Shown one piece after another: positions 36,673 to 46,331 of a DNA stretch of 64,000 nucleotides. The notes under the pieces are model-generated. The model was not told the DNA's origin. It saw nothing but the letters and a program-made list of their open reading frames with translations, and did not search any database. This stretch comes from Actibacterium naphthalenivorans (lineage in GTDB: Bacteria > Pseudomonadota > Alphaproteobacteria > Rhodobacterales > Rhodobacteraceae): the NCBI RefSeq assembly GCF_014196965.1, contig NZ_JACIEQ010000001.1:868001-932000 (forward strand), given 5' to 3'. Numbering within the stretch: position 1 is the first letter of the stretch; every line of letters starts with the position of its first letter. Made by a program: the position numbers and the translations under genes.

Positions 36673-37293
36673 TCAGTTCTTCGCGTAGAATTCCACGACC
36701 AGGTTCGGCTCCATCATCACCGGATAGGGCACGTCGCCGAGTGACGGGGTGCGGGTGAAGGTGGCGGTCAGCTTGGAATGGTCGACCTCCAGGTAATCCG
36801 GCACGTCACGCTCGGGCAGCTGGATCGCTTCCAGAACCAGCGCCATCTGCTTGGAACGCTCACGCACTTCGATCACGTCGCCCTCTTTCACACGGTAGGA
36901 GGGGATGTTCACGCGCTGGCCGTTCACGGTCACGTGGCCGTGGTTCACGAACTGGCGGGCGGCAAAGACGGTCGGCACGAACTTGGCGCGGTAGACAACG
37001 GCGTCCAGGCGGCGCTCGAGCAGACCGATGAGGTTTTCACCGGTGTCACCTTTGACACGCTCGGCTTCACCATAGATGCGGCGGAACTGCTTTTCGGTCA
37101 GGTCGCCGTAATAGCCCTTGAGCTTTTGCTTGGCGCGCAGCTGGATGCCGAAGTCCGACAGCTTGCCCTTGCGACGCTGGCCGTGCTGGCCGGGGCCGTA
37201 TTCGCGACGGTTGACCGGGGATTTCGGACGACCCCAGATGTTTTCGCCCATCCGGCGATCGAGTTTGTACTTGGCAGACGTGCGTTTGGTCAC
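36673..37293 (-). CDS. rpsD: 30S ribosomal protein S4
   Basis: The protein has 206 aa. It starts [20 protein letters not shown] and contains the S4 RNA-binding domain ([20 protein letters not shown], then [21 protein letters not shown]). It is a primary assembly protein binding the 5' domain of 16S rRNA. The start is GTG at 37293 with AAGGAG about 7 nt upstream. Confidence 0.97.
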   Translation of the reverse strand: MTKRTSAKYKLDRRMGENIWGRPKSPVNRREYGPGQHGQRRKGKLSDFGIQLRAKQKLKGYYGDLTEKQFRRIYGEAERVKGDTGENLIGLLERRLDAVVYRAKFVPTVFAARQFVNHGHVTVNGQRVNIPSYRVKEGDVIEVRERSKQMALVLEAIQLPERDVPDYLEVDHSKLTATFTRTPSLGDVPYPVMMEPNLVVEFYAKN

Positions 37294-37455
37294 GGCTGAT
37301 CTCCTTCGTTAGAGCGGCGCCCGGAGGCGCCCGTGAAGGGCGTTGTCCTTTCCCTGACGGGAGACAGGCATCCCCTTGCGGGGGCCACCAACACCAATGA
37401 ATAGACCGGCCTTGGCGGCCGGGAATGGGGGCTTATACAGCCCGTCCGCGCAGAG
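37294..37455 (-). promoter_or_regulatory. rpsD leader with hairpin
   Basis: The region upstream of rpsD contains a GGCGCC-4-GGCGCC hairpin (37,316-37,331) just before the ribosome binding site and further GC-rich inverted repeats. It may be the site of autogenous S4 control, but I recognise no described leader family. Confidence 0.3.
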
Positions 37456-38526
37456 TCAATGCCGCAGCCCGCCCTCATGCTGCAAAATCGCCGCCTCCGA
37501 ATTGGAAAGGTTCCGGCGGGCGAATGCGCCATAGCTGTGCGGATCATGCTTCAGCGCGGGCAACAGCCCCAGAAGCCGCGCGCGCTGATCGGGGTTGACC
37601 GCATCAAGCGAGGTATTGGCGGGGTGAAAGCTCTCGGTCTCTACCCCGTTGGCCCAGACGATCTGATGCCGTTCCAGCATCAGATGAATATAGGTGACCT
37701 CGCGCAGCGTGTGGTCGATGGTGATCGTCCTGTCGTTCAGCAGATCTTCGGCGGCCACCAGAACCTCGGGCGTCTGGAACAGAACCTCGGCGGCACGGCC
37801 CTTGATCAGCAGGCGGTGCTGTGGCGATACGATCAGATCGCCCCCGGGCCTGTCCTCTCCCAGCGCGCCGTGCCGGATACGCACCGGGCGCAGATGCGGC
37901 ATCGCGTAAAGCCGCGCGCCCGACATCCTGCGCCGGCCCGTCCACAGGATTTCCCGCGCGCCGTCGTCTTTCGTGTGAAGCAGGTCGCCCGGATGCAGAT
38001 CCTGCACCGGGCGCGGGCCTTCGGGCGTGTCGATCAGCGTGCCTTCGGCGAAACAGATCACACCCTGGGATTTGTCCAGATGCTGGGTAGGCTGCGACGT
38101 CTCCGCGATCTGGCGCACGATCCACAGATCGGTGTCGGCCGGCGGCAATTCGTTGATGAACATCAGCAGCGGCGCGCGCCCGGCGCCCAGGCTGATTTCG
38201 GTGGCGGTAAAGCTGTGCGTGCCATCCGTCACCACAAAGCCGCGATCAAGCAACGGTTCGTCCGACGCATGATGAATGGATCTGGCAGGGTCCAACGCCG
38301 TGCCGACAAGGCGGTGCACGGATTTCGCCGCGCGCCTGCGAGAGTCCTCCTCCCCGTCCGCGCCATCCAGAAGAAGAAGGTCCGCCGGCCCATCGAGCCG
38401 CGTCGCCGCGCCTGTTCTGCGCCATGACGACCCGACCGCCAATGCCCCGACAGGTGCCGCCAGCACCCCGTCAACTTCTGTTTGCGCCCAGGGAATGACG
38501 AACGTGCCACGAAAGCCCGTTTTCAT
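37456..38526 (-). CDS. Hint-domain protein (Hint_2 type)
   Basis: The protein has 356 aa. The N-terminal ~155 residues have no recognised domain. The Hint domain starts at about residue 157 with the nucleophile in VICFAEGTLIDTPEGPRPVQ and continues with DLHPGDLLHTKDDGAREILW, LIVSPQHRLLI and YIHLMLERHQIVWANGVETE. This self-processing fold is related to inteins and Hedgehog, and stand-alone members are very common in Rhodobacterales. The final His-Asn/Cys junction of inteins is not evident, so splicing is unlikely. Function unknown. Confidence 0.82.
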   Translation of the reverse strand: MKTGFRGTFVIPWAQTEVDGVLAAPVGALAVGSSWRRTGAATRLDGPADLLLLDGADGEEDSRRRAAKSVHRLVGTALDPARSIHHASDEPLLDRGFVVTDGTHSFTATEISLGAGRAPLLMFINELPPADTDLWIVRQIAETSQPTQHLDKSQGVICFAEGTLIDTPEGPRPVQDLHPGDLLHTKDDGAREILWTGRRRMSGARLYAMPHLRPVRIRHGALGEDRPGGDLIVSPQHRLLIKGRAAEVLFQTPEVLVAAEDLLNDRTITIDHTLREVTYIHLMLERHQIVWANGVETESFHPANTSLDAVNPDQRARLLGLLPALKHDPHSYGAFARRNLSNSEAAILQHEGGLRH

Positions 38527-38614
38527 ACCTGATTGCCTGCCTCAGTATATTATTATTACCCGGCAGGTTAGCACGCATTCTTAAGGTTTGGAAGAGGGTG
38601 ATTCGGCGGGTCCC

Positions 38615-39526
38615 TCAGAAACGGTAGCGCAGGTTCAGCGTGCCCAGCGTCTGGCCTTGGGATTGCTCGTCGAATTCCTCGCTCAGCCATGTCAGGCCAT
38701 AGAAGATGCCGATACGCGCGGCCTCCCAGTGCATGCCGGCCCGCAGCCGCGTGCGGGACGTGCTCATGTCGACGTTTCCGTGGGACGGCAGGTATCGGCT
38801 GTCCACCATCAGTGCCGTGTCCGCCCCCAGCACCATCGAGACGCCCTCGTTCCCGCCATAGGTGGCGCCGTAGAGATGCCCCGTCGTGACATCGCGCAGC
38901 GTAAGCTCGCCGGCGCCCACATTGCCGATCACGAGGTCGCCGCCGATCCGCAGAAAAGTCTCGACCCCGGCCTGCGCCTCGATGAAGGGGCGCATCCGCG
39001 CGCGTTGCGATATATGGAACGGCCGCGCCGCCTGCATCGAGATCGTGGGATAGATCGCGTTGCCGATCTGGTTGTCCGCCGCCGTATCGGGCGAAGGCTC
39101 ATCGATCCAGTCGTGAATGGTATCCTGAAAGCTCGCGATGCCGGTTTGCGACCCGGTGACCACCAGATCGGCGCCATAGGAAATCTCGGTGCCGCCACGG
39201 CCGAAATGCGTGTGCAGCCCGAAGCTCAGCGCGCCGGCATAGCGCCGATCCTGCGGCGAGGGGTTGGTCAGCGACTCCGGCGCGAAGATCTCGGCGCGCA
39301 GGCGGTATTCCAGGATCTCGCCCATCGCACTCGGAAGCACGCCATCCCAGCTCCGGCCGGTGACCTTGCTGAAGCTGTAGGAACCCGAGCGCCAGCGGTC
39401 TTTGCCGTCGCCCAGGCGGTCATTGCTGAAAATGCTGCCATAGCCGAGGGTCTGCCGCTCTTGCGCCACGCCTGCGTTGAATGGAAAAAGCGCCAGGACG
39501 AGCGCCGCCCGGATGACGAATTTCAT
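38615..39526 (-). CDS. LpxR-like lipid A deacylase (DUF2219), outer-membrane beta-barrel
   Basis: The protein has 303 aa with a signal peptide (cut after GVA near residue 21) and a C-terminal RYRF ending typical of BAM-inserted barrels. The N-terminal YGSIFSNDRLGDGKDRWRSG holds the conserved Asn-Asp pair of the LpxR family, and TGSQTGIASFQDTIHDW holds the region of the catalytic His. LpxR removes 3'-acyl chains from lipid A at the outer membrane. Confidence 0.85.
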   Translation of the reverse strand: MKFVIRAALVLALFPFNAGVAQERQTLGYGSIFSNDRLGDGKDRWRSGSYSFSKVTGRSWDGVLPSAMGEILEYRLRAEIFAPESLTNPSPQDRRYAGALSFGLHTHFGRGGTEISYGADLVVTGSQTGIASFQDTIHDWIDEPSPDTAADNQIGNAIYPTISMQAARPFHISQRARMRPFIEAQAGVETFLRIGGDLVIGNVGAGELTLRDVTTGHLYGATYGGNEGVSMVLGADTALMVDSRYLPSHGNVDMSTSRTRLRAGMHWEAARIGIFYGLTWLSEEFDEQSQGQTLGTLNLRYRF

Positions 39527-39625
39527 GCCTTACCTCGAAGTTATGTTCCTGCCTGTGGGCCGACGTAATACCTCTGGTTGCACGCCAAGCCTAGCCCTTG
39601 CATGCAACGAAGCAGCGGGTGTCAC

Positions 39626-42139
39626 CTAACCGCACTTCGAATAGCCGCAGCTCATGCAGGTCATGCAGCCCTCGACCATGCGCATGTCATACTGGCCGCA
39701 GCTGGGGCAGGCCTTGCCGCGCGGGCGTTCGCCCACCGCCAGCGCCTCGGCCTGCGGATCCGTCTTCAGGCCCATCCCCTCGCCGTCGATGAAACCGATG
39801 GCCACCAGATGCCGCTCGATCACGCCGCCGATCGCCGCCAGGATCGAGGGGATGTACTTGCCCTGCATCCACGCGCCGCCGCGCGGATCGAATACCGCTT
39901 TCAGCTCTTCCACGACGAAAGACACATCGCCGCCGCGCCGGAACACCGCGCTGATCATCCGGGTCAGCGCCACCGTCCAGGCGAAATGCTCCATGTTCTT
40001 GGAGTTGATGAACACCTCGAACGGGCGGCGGTGGCCGTTGATCACCACATCGTTGATGGTGATATAGATCGCGTGTTCACTGTCGGGCCATTTCAGCTTG
40101 TAGGTATTGCCCTCCAGCGCCTGCGGCCGGTCCAGCGGTTCGGCCATGTAGATGACATCGCCGTGGGGGATCGCCGGCTCTTGCCCGAGGGCGGCGGCGA
40201 CTTCGGGTGCGGAATCCTGAGTATTTTCACCGAGAAGAAGAGCAGCGGGCGCCACGTTCAGGGCGGTGGCGATTTTCTGCAACGTATCAGCAGTGGGGGA
40301 TTTCACCCTCCCCTTGAGGATGTCGTATACGGCTGTTGCATTCGTCCCCGCCTTTTCGGCAACTTTCTTAGCGTTGGTGTTCCGCAACTTCATCGCCGAT
40401 TCGATACGTTCAGCGATCGTCTCACCTGCCAGTGGCAACTCTTCTGTCGCCACACTCAGCACACTCCCCGTCACGTCATTCGGGCGATAGGTCGTGCAGC
40501 CTTTGCAGCCGGTCTCATAGGCTTCGAGATAGACCTCCCGGAACGCGTCGAAGGAGATATCCTCGGGGCAGTTGATGGTCTTGGAGATACTCGAATCCAC
40601 CCATTTCTGCGCCGCCGCCTGCATCCGCACATGATCCAGCGGCGCCAGCGTCTGGGCGTTCACGAAATAGTCGGGCAACGCCTTGTCGCCGAATTTTTCG
40701 CGCCACAGCCGCACGGCATAATCCACCACCTCTTCCTCGGTGCGCGACCCGTCTTTTTGCAGCACCTTGCGGGTATAGGCATAGGCAAACACCGGCTCTA
40801 TCCCGCTCGAGACATTGCCGGCATAGAGGCTGATCGTGCCGGTGGGCGCGATCGAGGTCAGCAGCGCGTTGCGGATGCCGTGTTCGCGGATCGCCTCGCG
40901 CACGTCCGCGTCCATCTGCACCATGTGGCCGGTGGCGAGATATTTCTCGGCGTCGAACAGGGGGAACGCGCCCTTTTCCTTGGCCAGTTGCACCGAGGCC
41001 AGATAGGCGGCGCGCGCGATCCGGTGCAGCCAGCGCTCGGTCTGGCGCGCCGCCTCCTCGGACCCGTAGCGCAGGCCGACCATCAGCAGCGCATCGGCCA
41101 GCCCCGTCACCCCCAGCCCGATCCGGCGCTTGTTGGCGGCCTCTTCAGCCTGTTGCGGCAGCGGAAAGCGCGAGGCGTCCACCACGTTGTCCATCATCCG
41201 CACGGCGGTGGCGACCAGCGTATCCAGCTCCGCCTCGTCCAGCTCGGCGATCGCGTCGAACGGGTTGCGCACCAGCCGCGCCAGGTTGATCGAGCCCAGA
41301 AGGCAGGCGCCGTAGGGCGGCAGGGGCTGTTCGCCGCAGGGGTTGGTGGCGGCGATGGTTTCACAATAGCTCAGGTTGTTCATCTGATTGATGCGGTCGA
41401 TGAAGATCACACCGGGCTCGGCATAATCATAGGTCGCGCGCATGATCCGGTTCCACAGGTCGCGCGCCTCGACCGTGTGATAGATCTTGTCATCGAACAC
41501 CAGATCCCAGCTGCCGTCGGCCTTCACGGCCTCCATGAAATCATCCGTCACCAGCACCGACAGGTTGAAATTGCGCAGCCGCGCCGGATCCTGCTTGGCG
41601 GTGATGAACTCTTCGATATCGGGGTGGTCGCAGCGCATCGTGGCCATCATCGCGCCCCGGCGCGACCCCGCCGACATGATGGTGCGGCACATCGCGTCCC
41701 ACACATCCATGAACGACAGCGGCCCGGACGCATCCGCCGCCACGCCCTTCACATCCGCGCCCTTGGGCCGGATCGTGGAGAAATCATAGCCGATGCCGCC
41801 GCCCTGCTGCATGGTCAGCGCGGCCTCTTTGAGCATGTCGAAAATGCCGCCCATCGTGTCGGGGATCGTGCCCATCACGAAGCAGTTGAACAGCGTCACC
41901 GCCCGCGCCGTGCCGGCCCCCGCCGTGATTCTGCCCGCGGGCAGGAACTTGAAATCCTCCAGCGCGGCAAAGAACGCATCCTCCCACGCGCCGGGCTGCT
42001 CTTCGGGCGCGGCCAGGGCGCGGGCGATTCGGCGCCAGCTGTCCTCCACCGTCTGGTCCACGGGGGTGCCATCCGCCTCTTTCAGCCGGTATTTCATATC
42101 CCAGATCTGCTCGGCGATGGGGGCGGAAAAGCGCGTCAT
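39626..42139 (-). CDS. nrdJ: Adenosylcobalamin-dependent (class II) ribonucleotide reductase with an inserted HTH domain
   Basis: The protein has 837 aa, roughly 80 more than I expect for this family. It reduces ribonucleotides with B12. Core markers are RCDHPDIEEFITAK, ATNPCGEQPLPPYGACLLGS with the thiyl Cys and catalytic Glu, and SIAPTGTISLYAGNVSSGIEP. After GCKGCTTYRPNDVTGSVLSV the protein carries a complete XRE-type helix-turn-helix (about residues 574-637). It then returns to the normal sequence at IPHGDVIYMAEPLDRP and the TSCPD domain, ending in a four-Cys zinc ribbon. The insertion is in frame. I chose the ATG at 42139 (MTRFSAPIAEQIWDMKYRL). It is divergent from the DUF1489 gene. Confidence 0.93.
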   Translation of the reverse strand: MTRFSAPIAEQIWDMKYRLKEADGTPVDQTVEDSWRRIARALAAPEEQPGAWEDAFFAALEDFKFLPAGRITAGAGTARAVTLFNCFVMGTIPDTMGGIFDMLKEAALTMQQGGGIGYDFSTIRPKGADVKGVAADASGPLSFMDVWDAMCRTIMSAGSRRGAMMATMRCDHPDIEEFITAKQDPARLRNFNLSVLVTDDFMEAVKADGSWDLVFDDKIYHTVEARDLWNRIMRATYDYAEPGVIFIDRINQMNNLSYCETIAATNPCGEQPLPPYGACLLGSINLARLVRNPFDAIAELDEAELDTLVATAVRMMDNVVDASRFPLPQQAEEAANKRRIGLGVTGLADALLMVGLRYGSEEAARQTERWLHRIARAAYLASVQLAKEKGAFPLFDAEKYLATGHMVQMDADVREAIREHGIRNALLTSIAPTGTISLYAGNVSSGIEPVFAYAYTRKVLQKDGSRTEEEVVDYAVRLWREKFGDKALPDYFVNAQTLAPLDHVRMQAAAQKWVDSSISKTINCPEDISFDAFREVYLEAYETGCKGCTTYRPNDVTGSVLSVATEELPLAGETIAERIESAMKLRNTNAKKVAEKAGTNATAVYDILKGRVKSPTADTLQKIATALNVAPAALLLGENTQDSAPEVAAALGQEPAIPHGDVIYMAEPLDRPQALEGNTYKLKWPDSEHAIYITINDVVINGHRRPFEVFINSKNMEHFAWTVALTRMISAVFRRGGDVSFVVEELKAVFDPRGGAWMQGKYIPSILAAIGGVIERHLVAIGFIDGEGMGLKTDPQAEALAVGERPRGKACPSCGQYDMRMVEGCMTCMSCGYSKCG
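40215..40455 (-). other. XRE-type HTH domain inserted in nrdJ
   Basis: The inserted segment reads ETIAERIESAMKLRNTNAKK, then VAEKAGTNATAVYDILKGRV and KSPTADTLQKIATALNVAPA. This is the five-helix fold of phage-repressor/XRE N-terminal domains, with the turn at AGTNATAVYDILKG. The domain proper spans about 40,229-40,419. A hand count gives about 56% GC over 40,261-40,440, against 72% at 40,141-40,200 and 63% at 40,681-40,740. Ends are approximate because the linker is variable in the family. Confidence 0.82.
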
Positions 42140-42243
42140 GTATTGGTCCTTGGCGGAAGGGGTGGGGTTTTCGACAATAGAATTTCGCCGGCATGGGCGC
42201 AAGATTTGGTTGCTCCGGACGCGCGAAATACTATCCTAAGCGA

Positions 42244-42678
42244 ATGCCCGAGTCACATCATATCAACCTCGTCAAACTGTGCGTCGGCGCCGAAAAGGTC
42301 GAGGATCTGATCGCATGGCAGGCCGAACGCCACGCGCAAACCGGCGCCGCGCCGCGCCATGTCACCCGCATGTGGCCGAAACGCGCCGAAGAGCTGCTTG
42401 ACGGCGGCTCGCTTTACTGGGTGTTCAAGGGGGCGATTCTGGCCCGCCAGAAGGTGCTGCGGCTGGATGAGGTGCAGGGCGAGGATGGCATCCGGCGCTG
42501 CGGCATCGTGCTGGACCCGCAGGTGATCCGGACCGAGGCCGTGCCGCGCCGCCCGTTCCAGGGCTGGCGCTATCTGGCGCCCGGTGACAGCCCCCGCGAC
42601 CTGCCCGAAGGGCGCGCCCGCGACGATGCGCTGCCGCCCGGGCTGATGGCGGCGCTGGCCGAAATCGGCCTGCGCTAG
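42244..42678 (+). CDS. DUF1489 family protein
   Basis: The protein has 144 aa. HINLVKLCVGAEKVEDLIAW at the start, HVTRMWPKRAEELLDGGSLY in the middle and RRPFQGWRYLAPGDSPRDL near the end identify the family, which is common in Alphaproteobacteria and of unknown function. The stop codon overlaps the hisG stop on the other strand (shared CTAG at 42,675-42,678). Confidence 0.87.
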   Translation: MPESHHINLVKLCVGAEKVEDLIAWQAERHAQTGAAPRHVTRMWPKRAEELLDGGSLYWVFKGAILARQKVLRLDEVQGEDGIRRCGIVLDPQVIRTEAVPRRPFQGWRYLAPGDSPRDLPEGRARDDALPPGLMAALAEIGLR

Positions 42679-43373
42679 TCGCCCAGCCCGAGGCGCGCAG
42701 ACAGTTCGGTGAAGCTGGCGCGCATCTCGTCGCTCCACCCCGCGCGGCGGCTTCGGAACAGCGTGGCCTGGCTTTTGTGCACGCAGCCATCCGACAGCAT
42801 CTTCAGATGGTTGGCCCGCAGCGTCTCACCTGTCGAGGTGATGTCGGCCACCGCCTCTGCCGTCAGGTTCTTCACCGTGCCCTCGGTCGCGCCCTGGCTG
42901 TCGACCAGCTGATAATCCGCCACCCCGGCCTCGCGCAGGAATTCGCGCACCAGCCGGTGATATTTCGTGGCGATGCGCAGCCGGAACCCGTGCGTGGCAC
43001 GAAACGCCGCCGCCGCCGCATCCAGATCGGCCAGCGTATCGACATCGGCCCAGAACTTCGGCACCGCGATGATCAGATCGGCATGGCCGAATCCCAGCGG
43101 TTCCAGCTCGCGGATCTTGGTTTCCCAATCCGCGATCTTCTCGCGCACCAGATCCGATCCGGTGACGCCAAGCTGAACCCGCCCCGCCGCCAGTTCGCGC
43201 GGGATCTCGCCCGCCGACAGCAGCACCAGTTCGATCCCGTCGACACCGTCGACCGCACCGGCATATTCGCGCTCCGACCCTGTCCGGCGCAGCGAGATGC
43301 CCCGCTCCGCGAACCAGTCGAAGGTCTTTTCCATCAGCCGCCCCTTCGACGGCACGCCCAGTTTCAGCGTCAT
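42675..43373 (-). CDS. hisG: ATP phosphoribosyltransferase, short form
   Basis: The protein has 232 aa and lacks the C-terminal regulatory domain, so it is the short form that needs HisZ. Markers are LKLGVPSKGRLMEKTFDWFA, GVTGSDLVREKIADWETKI and DSQGATEGTVKNLTAEAVAD. It catalyses the first step of histidine synthesis. The start overlaps the hisZ stop (ATGA). Confidence 0.94.
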   Translation of the reverse strand: MTLKLGVPSKGRLMEKTFDWFAERGISLRRTGSEREYAGAVDGVDGIELVLLSAGEIPRELAAGRVQLGVTGSDLVREKIADWETKIRELEPLGFGHADLIIAVPKFWADVDTLADLDAAAAAFRATHGFRLRIATKYHRLVREFLREAGVADYQLVDSQGATEGTVKNLTAEAVADITSTGETLRANHLKMLSDGCVHKSQATLFRSRRAGWSDEMRASFTELSARLGLGD

Positions 43374-44476
43374 TGCCCGGCCTCCCTCAGCGCCAGAACC
43401 TGCGCCGGGCGGATCACGCCGCCAACCGCGGGAATCGACCGGCCCTGCCCCAGCACCCGCGTCAGCGCGTCATAGCGCCCGCCTGTGGCCACCGGCGGCA
43501 GATCGGGCCGCGCCTCGGCGTAGAAGCCGAACACGAAACCGTCGTAATATTCCATCGTGGTACGGCCATAGCTTGCCTCGAAATCCAGCCCGTCCACATC
43601 GATGCGCCGCGCGGTCAGCGCGTTCAGCCGCCGCTCCATCCGGGCCACGGCGCTGGTGATATTGGGCAGGTCCACGGCCACGTCGCGCAGGTTTTCCAGC
43701 GCATTGGGCGAGGTTTCGCGCAGCGACAGGATGTGGTCGAGGATCTCGACCTCGCCGGCGCCGATCGGCGGGGTCGCGGCATCCTCTTCCAGCGCGGCGA
43801 TGCGGGTCATCACCTCGGCCCGGCTGCGCAGCCCGATCTCGGGGCCCGCCTGATCCAGAACCGCCTCGGCACCAAATTTCTGAACGTCGTTCAAAAGGCG
43901 CACCCGCTCATCGGGCTCGGCCAGGCGCCCGCCGAACCGGTCCAGCAGCGCGCGAAACCGCCGGGGCCGCCACAGGTGGCGCTTCAGCGCGGCCTTGCGG
44001 CGATCCGTGGTCGAAAGCCCATCGACCGCAGCCAGCAGAATGCCGATATCCCCCGTCGCGGCGCGCAGCCCGAGCGGCTGCAGAACCTCGGCGAACAGGC
44101 CGAACACCTCTGCATCGGCGTGATCCGGATCGGCCCGGTCGAACAGCTCGAACCCCACCTGGAAATACTCGCTGGGCCGGCCAAGCTCATGTTCCTGCTT
44201 GCGGAACACCTCGCCCATATAGGTATAGCGCGCCGGTTCCGCGCCGTCGTTCATATGCATCTGCACCACGGGCACGGTGAAATCCGGGCGCAGCATCATC
44301 TCACCGCGCAGCGGGTCAGACGTGACATAGGCGCGCGACCGGATATCCTCGCCATAAAGATCCAGAAGCGTGTCGGCCGGTTGCAGGATGTCGGTTTCCA
44401 CCGGCAACGCGCCGGCGGATTTGAACATCTCGAAAAGCCGCGCGGCCTCGGCGCGGTTTGCCGCCTTGGTATCCAT
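43370..44476 (-). CDS. hisZ: ATP phosphoribosyltransferase regulatory subunit
   Basis: The protein has 368 aa, a class II aminoacyl-tRNA-synthetase paralogue without the anticodon domain. Markers are MLRPDFTVPVVQMHMNDGAE, YMGEVFRKQEHELGRPSEYF and PVATGGRYDALTRVLG. It activates and feedback-regulates the short HisG next to it. I chose the ATG at 44476, 2 bp beyond the hisS stop. Confidence 0.92.
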   Translation of the reverse strand: MDTKAANRAEAARLFEMFKSAGALPVETDILQPADTLLDLYGEDIRSRAYVTSDPLRGEMMLRPDFTVPVVQMHMNDGAEPARYTYMGEVFRKQEHELGRPSEYFQVGFELFDRADPDHADAEVFGLFAEVLQPLGLRAATGDIGILLAAVDGLSTTDRRKAALKRHLWRPRRFRALLDRFGGRLAEPDERVRLLNDVQKFGAEAVLDQAGPEIGLRSRAEVMTRIAALEEDAATPPIGAGEVEILDHILSLRETSPNALENLRDVAVDLPNITSAVARMERRLNALTARRIDVDGLDFEASYGRTTMEYYDGFVFGFYAEARPDLPPVATGGRYDALTRVLGQGRSIPAVGGVIRPAQVLALREAGQ

Positions 44477-44478
44477 GC

Positions 44479-45975
44479 TCAGCCCTCGGCCCGGTCTATG
44501 ATCCGGCGCACCTCGGCGACCAGATCGGCGCGGGCAACCTCGAACTGCGCGGGCTGGGATTTCCATTCCTCGTGGCTGGCGCTTTGCGCGATCTTGGCGC
44601 CCAGGAACAGATCCTTGATCTGCACCACGCCGCGCGCCGCCTCGTCGCTGCCCTGGATGACCGCGACGGGCGAATTGCGTTTATCTGCATATTTGAGCTG
44701 ATTGCCGAAGTTCTTGGGATTGCCCAGATAAACCTCTGCCCGGATACCCGCTGAACGCAGTTCACCAACCATCGACTGATAGTCGGCCATCCGGTCACGG
44801 TCCATTACGGTCACGACGACGGGGCCCTGCGGCGCGGCGCCGATCCGGCCCTTGGCGCGCAGCGCGGCCAACAGCCTGTCCACCCCGATCGAAACGCCGG
44901 TCGCGGGCACGGCCTGCCCGGTGAACCGCTTGACCAGATCGTCGTAGCGTCCGCCGCCCGCCACGCTGCCGAACTGGCGCGGGCGGCCCTTTTCATCCAG
45001 GATTTCGAAGGTCAGTTCGGCCTCGAACACGGGGCCGGTGTAATAGCCAAGGCCGCGCACCACGCTCGGGTCGATCTCGATCCGTTCCGGGCCATAGCCC
45101 TGCGCGGCCAGAAGCGCCGCGATCGTCTCCAGCTCGCGCACGCCCTCGGCGCCGATGGCAGAGCCCTCGACCAGTTCTTCAAGCCGCGCGCAGGTCTCTG
45201 CGCCGCTGTCGCGCTTCGCGGCCAGAAAGCCCATCACGACCCCGGCCTGCGCGTCACTCAGATTCGCCCCGTCGGTGAAATCTCCGCTTTCGTCCTTGCG
45301 GCCCGCGCCCAGCAGCGCGCGCACGCCCGCCTCGCCCAGCCTGTCCAGCTTGTCGATGGCGCGCAGCACGATGCCGCGCTCATGGGCGAACCTGTCGGGG
45401 TCGGACGGGTCCAGCACGCCGGCCACCTCCATCACCCCGTTCAGAACCTTGCGGTTGTTGACCCGCACGATGTAATCGCCGCGCGGAATGCCCACCGCCT
45501 CGAGCGTGTCCGACAGCATCGCGCAGATCTCGGCATCAGAGGCCACAGAACCGCTGCCCACCGTATCGGCGTCACATTGATAGAACTGGCGGAACCGCCC
45601 CGGCCCCGGCTTTTCGTTGCGCCAGACCGGCCCCATCGTATAGCGCCGGTAGGGCGTGGGCAGATCGTTGCGGAACTGCGCCGCCACGCGCGCCAGCGGC
45701 GCCGTCATGTCATAGCGCAGCGCCAGCCAGTCGCCGTCCTCCTCCTGCCAGGCGAAGACACCGGCGTTCGGGCGGTCCACGTCGGGCAGGTATTTGCCCA
45801 AAGCCTCGAGCGTTTCCACGGCCGACGTTTCCAGCGGATCAAAGCCATAGCGATGATAGACATCGGCAATCGCATCGAGCATCTGCTTGCGCTCGGTCAC
45901 GTCCGCGCCGAAATAGTCGCGGAAGCCCTTGGGCGTTTCCGCCTTGGGGCGCCGGGGTTTCTTGTCCTTGGCCAT
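44479..45975 (-). CDS. hisS: Histidyl-tRNA synthetase
   Basis: The protein has 498 aa. Class II motifs include [20 protein letters not shown] (motif 2), [20 protein letters not shown] and [20 protein letters not shown] (motif 3), followed by an anticodon-binding domain with [20 protein letters not shown]. It is the first gene of the hisS-hisZ-hisG unit. Confidence 0.94.
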   Translation of the reverse strand: MAKDKKPRRPKAETPKGFRDYFGADVTERKQMLDAIADVYHRYGFDPLETSAVETLEALGKYLPDVDRPNAGVFAWQEEDGDWLALRYDMTAPLARVAAQFRNDLPTPYRRYTMGPVWRNEKPGPGRFRQFYQCDADTVGSGSVASDAEICAMLSDTLEAVGIPRGDYIVRVNNRKVLNGVMEVAGVLDPSDPDRFAHERGIVLRAIDKLDRLGEAGVRALLGAGRKDESGDFTDGANLSDAQAGVVMGFLAAKRDSGAETCARLEELVEGSAIGAEGVRELETIAALLAAQGYGPERIEIDPSVVRGLGYYTGPVFEAELTFEILDEKGRPRQFGSVAGGGRYDDLVKRFTGQAVPATGVSIGVDRLLAALRAKGRIGAAPQGPVVVTVMDRDRMADYQSMVGELRSAGIRAEVYLGNPKNFGNQLKYADKRNSPVAVIQGSDEAARGVVQIKDLFLGAKIAQSASHEEWKSQPAQFEVARADLVAEVRRIIDRAEG

Positions 45976-46118
45976 CGCTTTTCGTCCCTTCCGTCGGGTT
46001 CGCGCGGGGCATAGCGGATGGGGAACGGCGGGGCAAGGCGGGGCGGAAATCGGGCATGTGATTTCCGGGGGAATTCGCTATGAAGCCCCCAGGACAAATT
46101 GGCATATCGGAGCCCGCA

Positions 46119-46328
46119 ATGAGCGATGACCGGCTGACACTTCTGGAAGAGCGGATCGCGCATCTGACCGCGGCGGTGGACGATCTGTCAGATGTGGTCG
46201 CGGCACAGGCGACCGAGATCGCGCTGCTGACCAACCGGGTGCGCATGCTGATGCAGCGTGAGGCCGAGCGCGAGTTCGATCAGGGCGGCACCGTGCCGCT
46301 GGCCGATCAGAAGCCGCCGCACTGGTAG
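46119..46328 (+). CDS. slyX: SlyX family protein
   Basis: The protein has 69 aa, a small coiled coil: RLTLLEERIAHLTAAVDDLS then VAAQATEIALLTNRVRMLMQ, ending KPPHW, which is the family's usual PPHY/W tail. I chose the ATG at 46119 (GGAG about 8 nt upstream); an ATG at 46080 would add 13 residues. Function unknown. Confidence 0.83.
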   Translation: MSDDRLTLLEERIAHLTAAVDDLSDVVAAQATEIALLTNRVRMLMQREAEREFDQGGTVPLADQKPPHW

Positions 46329-46331
46329 CGC

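Noticed and set aside
39626-42139. Intein inside NrdJ
   Set aside because: The insertion is only about 80 aa, has helix-turn-helix character and lacks the N-terminal Cys and C-terminal His-Asn splice residues. RNR inteins also usually sit near active-site motifs.
39578-42310. Long plus-strand frame opposite nrdJ
   Set aside because: Antisense shadow of nrdJ with His/Arg-rich low-complexity composition. The minus-strand frame has full catalytic motifs.
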